Below are positions 52,775 through 61,074 of a DNA stretch of 64,000 nt, in pieces. The DNA lies in contig JUHI01000021.1 of assembly GCA_000799755.1 (NCBI GenBank), positions 52,232 to 116,231 of the forward strand, in the 5' to 3' direction. Position 1 is the stretch's first letter, and every line of letters begins with the position of its first letter. The DNA comes from Martinezella tropici (GTDB taxonomy: Bacteria > Pseudomonadota > Alphaproteobacteria > Rhizobiales > Rhizobiaceae). Position numbers and translations under genes: made by a program. The notes beneath the pieces were generated by a model. It searched no databases and had not been told where the DNA came from. It was given only the letters and a program-made list of their open reading frames with translations.

Positions 52775-53395
52775 TCAACTCTGCTTTAGCCGGTGCCGAT
52801 GAGCCGCCTGTTTGGCGCGATTGCCGCACATCGCCATGCTGCACCAGCGCCTGCGATGACCGCGCGTGTGGTCGACGAAAAGTAGGGTGCAAGCATGGCC
52901 CTCGCAGGCTTTCACATCGGAGAAGTCCTCCGTGCAGACGAAGCGCCCCAGCGTCTCCCCGATCGGCAATAGCAACGCCTCGGGCGAGCGCCATTTCCGC
53001 ATCGGACGAAAAGCAAACTCGCCGCTTTCATCCCGCTGATCAGCAACGATCCGGCCGAAGCCTTCATCACGTTCCAACAGGCGGTTTAACGGCTCCAACT
53101 CGCTCAAGGCATCCGATGCCAGTGGCTTTCCCTTGCGGGCAAGCACGAAAGCCCTGAACCATTCACGCAGGCTTCTTGCCTGATCGGCGACCTTGTCGAG
53201 TTCGCCGGGCAGCGCCTGCTCACGCATGGCGACAAGCGTTTCTCGCGGCACCAGTTCGGCCTGTTCCAGCCAGCGCAGCAAACCCTCTCCATCGCTAAGC
53301 CAGTCGATCGGCGTGTCCACAGGCGTTGCGACCGAATTGAGGAAATCCAGTCCCGGCGCGTCGCCGACAAAGATGGCGGGTGAATGGTTGTCCAT
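52775..53395 (-). CDS. CGNR zinc-finger regulator with ABATE domain
   Basis: Predicted transcriptional regulator of 206 residues. It has an N-terminal ABATE domain (FVGDAPGLDFLNSVATPVDTP...) and a C-terminal CGNR zinc finger with Cys pairs CEGHAC and CSMAMCGNRAKQAAHR. It is divergent from a three-gene enzyme set starting at 53557, its probable target. An inverted repeat at 53483-53503 lies between them. Confidence 0.87.
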   Translation of the reverse strand: MDNHSPAIFVGDAPGLDFLNSVATPVDTPIDWLSDGEGLLRWLEQAELVPRETLVAMREQALPGELDKVADQARSLREWFRAFVLARKGKPLASDALSELEPLNRLLERDEGFGRIVADQRDESGEFAFRPMRKWRSPEALLLPIGETLGRFVCTEDFSDVKACEGHACTLLFVDHTRGHRRRWCSMAMCGNRAKQAAHRHRLKQS

Positions 53396-53482
53396 GGACT
53401 ACTCCTGTTCGGGCCGGCGGCGATGCCGAACGGCCGCTCGAAAGCACAGCGCCTATATAACCTATCAAATGCCACTTGACAA

Positions 53483-53503
53483 GTTACGCACATCGGACGT
53501 AAC
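53483..53503. promoter_or_regulatory. operator candidate between CGNR regulator and hydrolase genes
   Basis: GTTACG (53483-53488) and CGTAAC (53498-53503) separated by 9 bases, just after a TTGACA box at 53476-53481 and 54 bases before the hydrolase start. Placement suits a repressor binding site. Confidence 0.4.
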
Positions 53504-53556
53504 CCTATAGATGTTATTTAAACGGTTACTGCCTTCAAGGCGCGAGGAGAAAACTC

Positions 53557-54243
53557 ATGTCGTCGCAAAATGCAGATATTGTTCTTGTTCATGGTGCCTG
53601 GGCGGATGGGTCGGGCTGGGCAAAGGTGATCGCGCCATTGACCGCCGCCGGCTTTTCGGTAGCCGCCGCTCCACTGCCGTTGACCTCCTTTGCCGAGGAT
53701 ATCGCCGCGCTGGATCGCACCTTGGAGCGAACGGAAAAGCCGGTGGTCCTGGTTGGACACGCCTATGCCGGCGCCGTCATCGCCGCCGTCTCAAGCGAAA
53801 GGGTCAAGGCGCTGGTCTATGTCGCGGCGCTTGCTCCGGATGAAGGGGAAACGGTCGCAGATGTCTTCTATCGCGGTGAGCCGCATCCGCAGGCACCGAA
53901 ACTGGCGCCCGATAGCAACGGGCTGATCTACCTCCCGCAGAATGCATTCGCCACAGCCTTTGCCCAGAATGCCAAGGCTGACGAGCTTGCAGTTCTCGCC
54001 GCTTCGCAGCGGCCAATCTCGCCGGCGTGTATTACCGTCCCCGTCGGACGTCCGCTCTGGAAAGATCGTCCCGCCTGGTTCCTGATTGCCGAGGAAGACC
54101 GAATGATCCGCGGCGACAACCAGCGTTTCATGGCGGCGCGGATGAAGGCGGAGCAGCGCTCCATCCCGGTTGATCACATGCCGATGGTTACGGCGCCGTC
54201 TGTCGTTGTCGACATTATTCGAGCTGCGGCGACCACGATCTGA
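53557..54243 (+). CDS. alpha/beta hydrolase-fold protein, nucleophile replaced
   Basis: Protein of 228 residues with the compact fold of the hydroxynitrile-lyase/esterase group: IVLVHGAWADGSGW at the N-terminus, an acidic residue in FLIAEEDRMI and His in VDHMPMVTAP. The nucleophile elbow, normally GHSYGG, reads GHAYAG here (residues 67-72), so the Ser is replaced by Ala69. Hydrolysis by the usual mechanism is therefore unlikely. I recall similar GHAYAG proteins in other bacteria, so this may be a subfamily rather than a mutation. It is the first of three genes divergent from the CGNR regulator. Confidence 0.85.
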   Translation: MSSQNADIVLVHGAWADGSGWAKVIAPLTAAGFSVAAAPLPLTSFAEDIAALDRTLERTEKPVVLVGHAYAGAVIAAVSSERVKALVYVAALAPDEGETVADVFYRGEPHPQAPKLAPDSNGLIYLPQNAFATAFAQNAKADELAVLAASQRPISPACITVPVGRPLWKDRPAWFLIAEEDRMIRGDNQRFMAARMKAEQRSIPVDHMPMVTAPSVVVDIIRAAATTI

Positions 54244-54299
54244 ATCCTCAATCTGTAACTCTAAAAATCTAATCAGGAAGGTTATGAAAGGACCTTATC

Positions 54300-55142
54300 A
54301 TGACTGACATCAGCTATCGCACCGTCAATGTTGAAGGCGTCAAGATTTTCTATCGCGAGGCAGGCTCGCCAGGCGCGCCCAAGCTCCTGCTGCTGCATGG
54401 CTTCCCGAGCTCCAGCCATATGTATCGCGATCTCATTCCGCTGCTTGCCGACCGCTATCACATCGTCGCGCCCGATCTTCCCGGCTTCGGTCAGTCCGAT
54501 GCGCCGAAGGGTAGCAACAGCTTTGACAGCATCGCCGAGACAATCGACCGCTTCACGGAAATTGTCGGCTTCGATCGCTATGCCGTTTATGTCTTTGACT
54601 ACGGTGCGCCGACAGGGTTCCGGCTGGCGGTGAAGCATCCCGAACGGATCACGGCCATCATCTCGCAGAATGGTAATGCCTATGAAGAGGGTCTGGGCGA
54701 CGAGTGGAGCCCGATCCAGGCTTACTGGCGCGAACCTTCCGAGGAAAACCGCAATGCGCTGAAGGCGGCATTCACGCCCGAAGCAACGGCGTGGCAATAC
54801 ACGCACGGCGTTCCCGATGTCTCCAAGGTTTCTCCGGACGGCTATTCGCTTGACAGTTTCTATCTGGCGCGGCCGGGAGCGGAGACGATACAGCTCGATC
54901 TCTTCGGTGACTACAAGAGCAATGTCGCGCTCTATCCGACGTTCCAGAATTACTTCCGCACCCACAAGCCGCGATTGCTGGCGGTATGGGGCAAGCACGA
55001 TCCCTTCTTCGTGCCGCCGGGCGCAGAGGCCTATCGCAGGGATATTCCCGAAGCAATCGTCAAGTTCCTGGATACCGGCCATTTTGCCCTGGAGACCCAT
55101 GCGGCTGAGATCGCGGACGAAATCCGCGCTTTCCTCGGTTGA
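54300..55142 (+). CDS. alpha/beta hydrolase, haloalkane dehalogenase/epoxide hydrolase-like
   Basis: Hydrolase of 280 residues. HGFPSSSHMYRDLIP forms the oxyanion region, and the nucleophile elbow is VFDYGAPTG with Asp100, as in haloalkane dehalogenases and epoxide hydrolases. The catalytic His is in LDTGHFALETHA, and an acid lies in AVWGKHDPFF. Asp as nucleophile argues for a C-halogen or epoxide substrate rather than an ester. It follows the first hydrolase by 56 bases. An AAGG ribosome site is a little distant from the ATG. Confidence 0.87.
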   Translation: MTDISYRTVNVEGVKIFYREAGSPGAPKLLLLHGFPSSSHMYRDLIPLLADRYHIVAPDLPGFGQSDAPKGSNSFDSIAETIDRFTEIVGFDRYAVYVFDYGAPTGFRLAVKHPERITAIISQNGNAYEEGLGDEWSPIQAYWREPSEENRNALKAAFTPEATAWQYTHGVPDVSKVSPDGYSLDSFYLARPGAETIQLDLFGDYKSNVALYPTFQNYFRTHKPRLLAVWGKHDPFFVPPGAEAYRRDIPEAIVKFLDTGHFALETHAAEIADEIRAFLG

Positions 55143-55226
55143 TGTCGAGCCCGGCCGCGTCGGCGATTGGCGGGTGCGGCCGGGCAACATTCTCCAAGCG
55201 GCATTTTTTGAAAAAGGAGGAATATC

Positions 55227-55997
55227 ATGTCGGACAGAGTGGCTATTGTTACCGGTGCCAGCCAAGGTATCGGACGTGCGACCGCCATCCGCCTTGCACG
55301 GGATTTTGATGCACTGGTGCTGGTCGCCCGCAACAGGGGCAAGCTGGAGGAGACGGCCAAGGCGGTGGAGGCGGCGGGCAGCAGAGTGCTTGTCATCGAC
55401 GCCGATCTCGGCGAACCGCCGGCGGCGCAGCGGGTCGTCGACGAAAGCCTGTCGGCTTTCGGCCGCATCGACGCGCTCCTGAACATTGCGGGTGCCGTGC
55501 CGCAGATCGACCTTTTCGACATGACGGATCAGCAATGGGACGATGGTTTGGCGCTGAAACTACATGGTGCGCGCAGGCTCACCATTACCGCCTGGCCGGC
55601 ATTGAAGGAGAGCCGAGGATCGGTGGTGCTGATGTCCGGCAATTCGGCGGCTTTCCCCAAGGCGCCCTATGCGGCTGTCGGCACGATAAACGCTGCAATT
55701 GTCGCCTTGGCCAAGGCGTTCTCCGATCGCGGTATTGCCGATGACGTCCAGGTCAACAGTGTCTTGCCCGGCCCCGTCATGACCGGGCGGCGGCAATCCT
55801 ACGTCGAACATTGGGCGCCCTTGCACGACATGACAGTCGAGGAGGCAACTGCCAAGTTCCCGCGGGAAGCCGGGATCGCCCGCTATGGCGAACCGGAGGA
55901 GATTGCGGAGCTGATGGCCTTCCTGGTCTCGCCAGGCGCACATTGGATGACAGGTTCGGCTTTGCGCATGGATGGCGGCGAGGTGAAGTCCATCTGA
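55227..55997 (+). CDS. SDR-family protein with altered active site
   Basis: Short-chain dehydrogenase fold, 256 residues, with cofactor motif TGASQGIGRA and NIAGA in place of NNAG. The catalytic YxxxK motif reads Y-A-A-V-G (residues 148-152), so the Lys is Gly. A Ser is present at SGNSAAF. The C-terminal MTGSALRMDGG is normal. Loss of the Lys argues against ordinary dehydrogenase activity. A strong AAGGAGG precedes the ATG. It is the last gene of the set divergent from the CGNR regulator. Confidence 0.85.
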   Translation: MSDRVAIVTGASQGIGRATAIRLARDFDALVLVARNRGKLEETAKAVEAAGSRVLVIDADLGEPPAAQRVVDESLSAFGRIDALLNIAGAVPQIDLFDMTDQQWDDGLALKLHGARRLTITAWPALKESRGSVVLMSGNSAAFPKAPYAAVGTINAAIVALAKAFSDRGIADDVQVNSVLPGPVMTGRRQSYVEHWAPLHDMTVEEATAKFPREAGIARYGEPEEIAELMAFLVSPGAHWMTGSALRMDGGEVKSI

Positions 55998-56018
55998 CCC
56001 ATGCTTGCTTGCGCGATA

Positions 56019-56912
56019 TCAGCGCGCCTTGTAGCTGACCGAGATCTTGGCGCTTGCCAGGGCGGTTTGCGCCAGCTGCGCGCCGTTGAAATCAAGTGTG
56101 CCGATCTTAAGCGGCTTGTCGAAGGCAAGATCGAGCGCGAAGAAACCTGTGGGGTGCGGCAGGTCTTGCACGAAGCGGAGCAGCGCCTTCTTCGATGCCG
56201 CATCGATCTGGCTGTCGGGCAGGGCCTGGAGTGCCGTGACCGTGGTGTCTCGCAGTTGGTTGATGCCCTGCGCCGGATCATCCGAGCCGCTCATCTGCTG
56301 CAGGAATGCGGCGAGCGAGGGGATGGCCATCCCCTCGAACAGTCCCATGTTATCGAGCCGGAAGCGCAGATGCGTGAGGCTGACCGTTCCATCCTGTGTC
56401 AGCGCCGGTATGCCGGCATTCTTCGGCAGGCTCAGTTCGGCCGAAAACGACGCCTTGCCAAGGCGCAGATTGGTGAGCTGCAGCTCCTGAATATCCAGAT
56501 AACCGTCCTTCGGATCGAAACGGAAAGAGCCGGACATGTCCATCGGCCATTGCTGGACCGTCGTGATGTAGTTGGCCATGGCGCTGTCGAGCATCGGCGT
56601 GAAACGCACGCCCTCGACGGAGAACCGCCCCCAGTTGGGCAGATGATCGGGTTTGCTTGCCATGGTCTTGAGGAAGTCGGCGAGCCCGTCTCCCTTGAAC
56701 TCGGCACGTTCAAAGGTCCATCCCATTCTGCTGCCGGATTTGAAGAGGCCGTTCGTAACCGCGCAGCCGTCATGCAGGTCGGAGATGGCGAAACCGTCCG
56801 CATGCTGGATGATCTCACTGCTCTCGATAAGGTCTGTGCAAGGCGTTCCGGCTGCAACAGCGGCGGCGGGGACAAGGGAAGCGAGCAGCGAGAGCAGGAG
56901 GGGGAAGCGCAT
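56019..56912 (-). CDS. periplasmic hypothetical protein
   Basis: Protein of 297 residues with a signal peptide (LLLSLLASLVPAAAVAA) and a mature part with two Cys residues near the N-terminus (TPCTD and DGCAV), likely disulfide-bonded. The body is rich in alternating beta-type segments such as GSFRFDPKDGYLDIQELQLTNLRLG. It has no membrane helices. I do not recognise the family. It is convergent with the SDR gene and on the same strand as the GMC oxidoreductase 130 bases upstream. Confidence 0.75.
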   Translation of the reverse strand: MRFPLLLSLLASLVPAAAVAAGTPCTDLIESSEIIQHADGFAISDLHDGCAVTNGLFKSGSRMGWTFERAEFKGDGLADFLKTMASKPDHLPNWGRFSVEGVRFTPMLDSAMANYITTVQQWPMDMSGSFRFDPKDGYLDIQELQLTNLRLGKASFSAELSLPKNAGIPALTQDGTVSLTHLRFRLDNMGLFEGMAIPSLAAFLQQMSGSDDPAQGINQLRDTTVTALQALPDSQIDAASKKALLRFVQDLPHPTGFFALDLAFDKPLKIGTLDFNGAQLAQTALASAKISVSYKAR

Positions 56913-57043
56913 CTTTCAGGTCTACCTGTTTGAGTCGATCGGCAAATACAAGCTGCGCCATGTTTGCGGCTATGCCGTCCATGTCAAGACGCGGCGCCTG
57001 GATAAATGCCCGCACCTTTGCCTTTCGGGACGGAGAAGCCTTC

Positions 57044-58738
57044 CTAGGTCGAAGCGGCCTTATCGTCGGCACGGATGAGATCGGCTGCCTTTTCAGCCAG
57101 ACAATAGGTGGCTGCGACCGTGTTGGCCGAAACGATGCTCGGCATGATCGAGGCGTCTACGACGCGCAGGCCCTCAACGCCATGCACGCGCATGGTCACG
57201 GGATCGACGACCGAACGCTCGCCGCGCCCCATGGCGCAGGTGCCGACGGGATGAAACAAGGTGCCGACGCGCTCGCGGATGAAGGCGTCGAGCGCTCCGT
57301 CGCTTTCGATCTCCGGTCCAGGGTCGATTTCGGCATCGAGATGCGGTGCGAAAGGAGTCTGTGCGGTGATTTGCCGTGCGAGCCGGACGCCTTTGCGCAG
57401 TACGTCCATCGTGCTGGCGCCGCGAAAGAAATTGTAGAGGATCGAAGGCTTGTCGTGCGGATCGGCGCTCTTCAGGGCGACGCGGCCGATGCTGCCGGGC
57501 CGCAACTGGCAGACATGCATCAGAAAGCCGTGGCCGGTAAAGCCTGATGCCGCCTGAGTATTGGCCCGGCCGGTACAGAAGAAGAGCTGGATGTCAGGTC
57601 GGTCGCTTTCCGGATCGGTGGAGATGAAGCCACCACCTTCACCCGTTGTTGAGGAAAACAGCCCGCGCTTGTTGAAAATCCAATTGAGCACATGACCGAC
57701 ATTGCGCGGCAATGCTCGCCAGGAAACCCCGTAGGGGGCAATGGATTTCGCCCTGTATTCGATTGTGACGTCGAGGTGATCCTGCAGGTTTTCGCCGACA
57801 CCGGGCAAATCCGCGATAACAGGAATGCCATGGCGTGCAAGGTCCTTTGCATTGCCGATGCCCGATAGCATCAGCAGATGCGGCGATACGAACGAGCCTG
57901 CCGAAAGAACGACCTCGCGCCCATTAAGCGTTCCATGCTGGCCTTGCCGCCGAAACGCAATGCCGGTCGCCTTCCGGCCGTCGAACACGACGCGTGCGAC
58001 TTCGGTTTCGCTCATCACGGTCAGGTTCGGCCGATGCCGTACCGGATCGAGATAGGCACCTTCCGCGGTGACGCGCTCGCCGTTTTTCTGCGTAAATGTA
58101 TAGAGACCGACGCCGTTCTGCCGCGCGCCGTTGAAATCGGCATTCAAGGGATGGCCGGCTTGCTGCGCCGCCTCCAGGAACACCTCCGCCATCGGATTGA
58201 CGCTGCGTAGCGGCGCGATGTTCAACGGTCCGCTTGAGCCGTGGTAGGCGGGGTCGATCTGCCTTTCGAGCGGCATGTCGCCGAAACGGATATGTTTGGC
58301 CGCGCCGGGCTCGGCCAGGATTTCGAAACGCTCTAGCTTCCGGAAGTAGGGCAGCAGGTCGTCGTAACCCCAGCCCGGATTGCCGAGGTCGTGCCAATGG
58401 TCGAAATCCTCGCGTTGGCCGCGAATAAAGATCTGGCCGTTGACATTGGTCGAGCCGCCGGTGCCCCGGCCGCGCGGAAGAGCGATGGAGCGGCCCTGCA
58501 GACCGGGCTCCGGTTCGGTTTCGAACCAGGACATGAATTTCGGACCGCCGAGAATGGCGAGCGCCGGGGCCATGAAGGTGATCATGGCAAGCGGAATACG
58601 CACAATGGCCCTGCGCGCGTTGCGATCCATACCCGCTTCCACGAGGCAGACGCGGTTAGCCGGGTCCTCGCTCAGGCGATTGGCGAGCACGCAGCCCGCC
58701 GCACCTCCACCGACGATGATATAGTCGAATTCGGCCAA
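57044..58738 (-). CDS. GMC-family FAD-dependent oxidoreductase
   Basis: FAD enzyme of the choline/alcohol dehydrogenase group, 564 residues. The FAD site is YIIVGGGAAGCVLANRL at the N-terminus. GMC signature 1 is in LPRGRGTGGSTNVNGQIFIRG and signature 2 in VVLSAGSFVSPHLLMLSGIG. The catalytic His region is FHPVGTCAMG, followed by DASIMPSIVSANTVAATY. The start is TTG, three bases after the stop of the upstream SDR, so the two genes are coupled. It probably oxidises an alcohol. The acceptor is not known. Confidence 0.9.
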   Translation of the reverse strand: MAEFDYIIVGGGAAGCVLANRLSEDPANRVCLVEAGMDRNARRAIVRIPLAMITFMAPALAILGGPKFMSWFETEPEPGLQGRSIALPRGRGTGGSTNVNGQIFIRGQREDFDHWHDLGNPGWGYDDLLPYFRKLERFEILAEPGAAKHIRFGDMPLERQIDPAYHGSSGPLNIAPLRSVNPMAEVFLEAAQQAGHPLNADFNGARQNGVGLYTFTQKNGERVTAEGAYLDPVRHRPNLTVMSETEVARVVFDGRKATGIAFRRQGQHGTLNGREVVLSAGSFVSPHLLMLSGIGNAKDLARHGIPVIADLPGVGENLQDHLDVTIEYRAKSIAPYGVSWRALPRNVGHVLNWIFNKRGLFSSTTGEGGGFISTDPESDRPDIQLFFCTGRANTQAASGFTGHGFLMHVCQLRPGSIGRVALKSADPHDKPSILYNFFRGASTMDVLRKGVRLARQITAQTPFAPHLDAEIDPGPEIESDGALDAFIRERVGTLFHPVGTCAMGRGERSVVDPVTMRVHGVEGLRVVDASIMPSIVSANTVAATYCLAEKAADLIRADDKAAST

Positions 58739-58741
58739 GGC

Positions 58742-59470
58742 TCAGATATCCTGGGTCTGCGGCAGGATCACGAGATCGCGGATGGTGACGTTGGCTGGCC
58801 GCGTCAGCATGAAGAGCACTGCATCGGCGACATCTTCCGACCTCAAGCCCTCTCGCGCCGCAACCTTGGCATCGATGGCGGCAGGGTCGGTATAGCCCCA
58901 GAGCTCGTTCAGTACGACACCGGGTGCGACCGAGCCGACGCGGATATTGTGTTTCATCGTCTGCCGCCGCAGCCCATGGACGAAGGCCTGGATTGCGTGC
59001 TTGGACGCCGAATAGATCGGCTCCCAATGGATCGCCTGATGCCCTGCGACCGAGGAGGTTACGACGATCTGCCCACCACCTTGGGAAATCATGCCGGGCA
59101 GCGCGGCGCGTGCGAGCCGAAAGACCGAATTGACGTTGATCGAAATGAGTTCGTCCCACGTGTCGGGATCGCCTTCGGCGACATCGCCGGGAATATAGAG
59201 GCCTGCATTGGGCAGGAGAATGTCTATCCGGCCGAAGCGCTCGATCGTTGCATCGACGACATTTTTGACGGCGCCCGGTTCCGTGAGATCCGTCGGCAGT
59301 ACCAGCGCGCCGTCGCCGGACTTGTCGGCCACGGCTTGCAACCTTTCAGCGGAACGGCCAACGAGCGCGAGCTTCGCACCCCTCTCACCAAGCGCCAATG
59401 CAATCGCGCGCCCGATGCCGGAACTTGCGCCTGTGACGAGCGCGACCTTGCCTTCAAGCTTCTGTTCCAA
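58742..59470 (-). CDS. short-chain dehydrogenase/reductase
   Basis: SDR of about 242 residues with cofactor motif TGASSGIGRAIA, LLPNAGL, the catalytic Ser in TSSVAGHQ and YSASK as YxxxK. The pattern resembles clostridial-type and ribitol-type SDRs, which is not decisive. I chose the TTG at 59470, which has GGGGAGG just upstream. A longer frame from 59545 would place that ribosome site inside the gene. Coupled to the downstream GMC oxidoreductase. Confidence 0.87.
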   Translation of the reverse strand: MEQKLEGKVALVTGASSGIGRAIALALGERGAKLALVGRSAERLQAVADKSGDGALVLPTDLTEPGAVKNVVDATIERFGRIDILLPNAGLYIPGDVAEGDPDTWDELISINVNSVFRLARAALPGMISQGGGQIVVTSSVAGHQAIHWEPIYSASKHAIQAFVHGLRRQTMKHNIRVGSVAPGVVLNELWGYTDPAAIDAKVAAREGLRSEDVADAVLFMLTRPANVTIRDLVILPQTQDI

Positions 59471-59545
59471 GATGTCCTCCCCGCCGGCGGCCCTTGGAGA
59501 ATCCCGCCCGTGAGGAAGCCTAGGCAGGCCATCTTTATCCGTCAA

Positions 59546-59561
59546 TGAAAAATATTTCTCA
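59546..59561. promoter_or_regulatory. imperfect palindrome upstream of the SDR-GMC operon
   Basis: TGAAAAATATTTCTCA is self-complementary at 14 of 16 positions and lies 76 bases before the SDR start. The TGA-AAATATTT-TCA pattern resembles AT-rich operators of sugar-responsive regulators. No regulator gene is adjacent. Confidence 0.35.
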
Positions 59562-59624
59562 CATAAATTTCAGCTACGAACATCGATGCCGGTAGCGACT
59601 AGCATGACCTTCTGGCAGGGTTCG

Positions 59625-60347
59625 TCAGGCGGAAAGCCTGAAACCTTCGGCTTTGAGCTGCTCGCCGACACGGCCGCTATAGGGCAGAATGCGGCGCAGA
59701 ACTTCCTGCGCCAGCGCCTGGGCATTTTGTTGTGCCTTGTCGAGATTGCTGACCGTTCCGGGATCGATCGAATAAAGGGTCTGGCCGTAGCCGAAAACCT
59801 CGCGATATGCCGCGCGCTCGATGATGGGCGTGGACATCACATGGACGCGCCGGCTGGAGAGCAATTCCTTCACCGATTGCAATGCCCGCGTGGTCACCAT
59901 CGGATTGACGCGGGTTAGAACCACCGAATGCGGGATGCGGATATCGGCCCGATCTTCGAGATATTGCAGGAGCTCGATGACGTTGGTTGCGCCTTCCGCA
60001 TCCATGGCCGAGCCCTGCACAGGGATCAGCACATAGTTAGAATAGCCGAGCGCCTGTGCAAGCAGCGGACTGCGGGCGCCGGGCAGGTCGATCAGAAGGA
60101 AATCGACCTCGCCGCGTAGTTTACGCGCATGCTGGCCGAGATTGGCAGCCGTGACATAGGGAACGACTGAAAGCGATGCGGGCGCCCTCTCGGCCAACCG
60201 CTCATGCCATTTGGAGATCCACAATTGCGGGTCGGCGTCGAGGATGGCCACCGAGAATCCCATTCGCGCGAGTTCACAGGCGACGATGACGACGGCAGTG
60301 GTCTTGCCGGCACCGCCCTTGGTGTTGGCAAAGGTCAAAACGGCCAT
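59625..60347 (-). CDS. orphan ParA/MinD-type ATPase
   Basis: Deviant Walker ATPase of 240 residues. The deviant Walker A is ANTKGGAGKTT at residues 6-16, Walker A' is ILDADPQLWISKW and Walker B is FLLIDLPG. The segment with GSAMDAEGATNVIELL follows the ParA pattern. There is no N-terminal DNA-binding domain and no parB or repBC next to it, so it is not an obvious replicon partition gene. The ATG at 60347 has GGGAG upstream. A role in positioning a protein complex, as for chemotaxis-cluster ParA-like proteins, is possible since a che operon starts about 700 bases away. Confidence 0.87.
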   Translation of the reverse strand: MAVLTFANTKGGAGKTTAVVIVACELARMGFSVAILDADPQLWISKWHERLAERAPASLSVVPYVTAANLGQHARKLRGEVDFLLIDLPGARSPLLAQALGYSNYVLIPVQGSAMDAEGATNVIELLQYLEDRADIRIPHSVVLTRVNPMVTTRALQSVKELLSSRRVHVMSTPIIERAAYREVFGYGQTLYSIDPGTVSNLDKAQQNAQALAQEVLRRILPYSGRVGEQLKAEGFRLSA

Positions 60348-60574
60348 GGGAACTCCCTGGGCTGATCGGATGGACAACGCAATAGGGTGAGGCGAGGAGC
60401 TGTCATGGCTTGCGGAAATGGTTACGCATTTATGGTTAACAAACTCTTTTAAGCGAAGCGTTCATCGAGTGTCACGCTTTCAGCCATCATGTCGAAGTTG
60501 GATCGGCGGCGTCGGCACACCACATCCATTGAATGTGTCCCGAACTATGAAGGCGGTTCGTGCGGTGGAGAAAA

Positions 60575-61021
60575 ATGCTTATTCGCGAGGCAGCAGCTGA
60601 AGATACGCCGGTGCTACTAAGGCTTCTCCGTCAAATAGCATCCTCTTCGAACAATATTGACTATGGAGCCGACACCAGCGACGAGGAGATGCTCGTCATC
60701 ATTCAAGACTGCACCACGTTCGTGCTTCAGAAGGGCGGGGGTGTCGTTGGATTGAATGCCATTCAACTGGTCGACTTATCCGGACATCCGCGATCCCGCT
60801 ACAAGAAGATGGCGTTTATTATGGCGTTCGGCGTCGATGAGATCGAGCGTCGCCAAGGCTTCGGTACCGCGCTTTTCGAGCACATGCGACATTGGCTTGC
60901 CGAAAAGGAAGTCGACTACCTAAGTCTGAATGTGTCATTTTCCAATGAAGCGGCCCAGGCTTTTTATCGTAGAATGGGGCTGATTGAGCGATCTCTATAC
61001 ATGGAGCAATCCTTGAGATAG
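60575..61021 (+). CDS. GNAT-family acetyltransferase
   Basis: Predicted N-acetyltransferase of 148 residues. It begins MLIREAAAEDTPVLLRLLRQ. The acetyl-CoA site shows the RRQGFGTAL form of the Q/R-x-x-G-x-G/A motif (residues about 98-106), and the C-terminal NVSFSNEAAQAFYRRMGL is typical. The ATG at 60575 follows GGAG by four bases. The substrate is unknown. It stands alone between the ParA gene and the chemotaxis operon. Confidence 0.82.
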   Translation: MLIREAAAEDTPVLLRLLRQIASSSNNIDYGADTSDEEMLVIIQDCTTFVLQKGGGVVGLNAIQLVDLSGHPRSRYKKMAFIMAFGVDEIERRQGFGTALFEHMRHWLAEKEVDYLSLNVSFSNEAAQAFYRRMGLIERSLYMEQSLR

Positions 61022-61074
61022 GCCTCCAAATCTGGAGCTTCACGCCGCAACGGCGACGTTATGACTTCAAATCA

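Noticed and set aside
58391..59548. Plus-strand open frame opposite the GMC and SDR genes
   Set aside because: It spans two well-supported minus-strand genes and has no recognisable motif.
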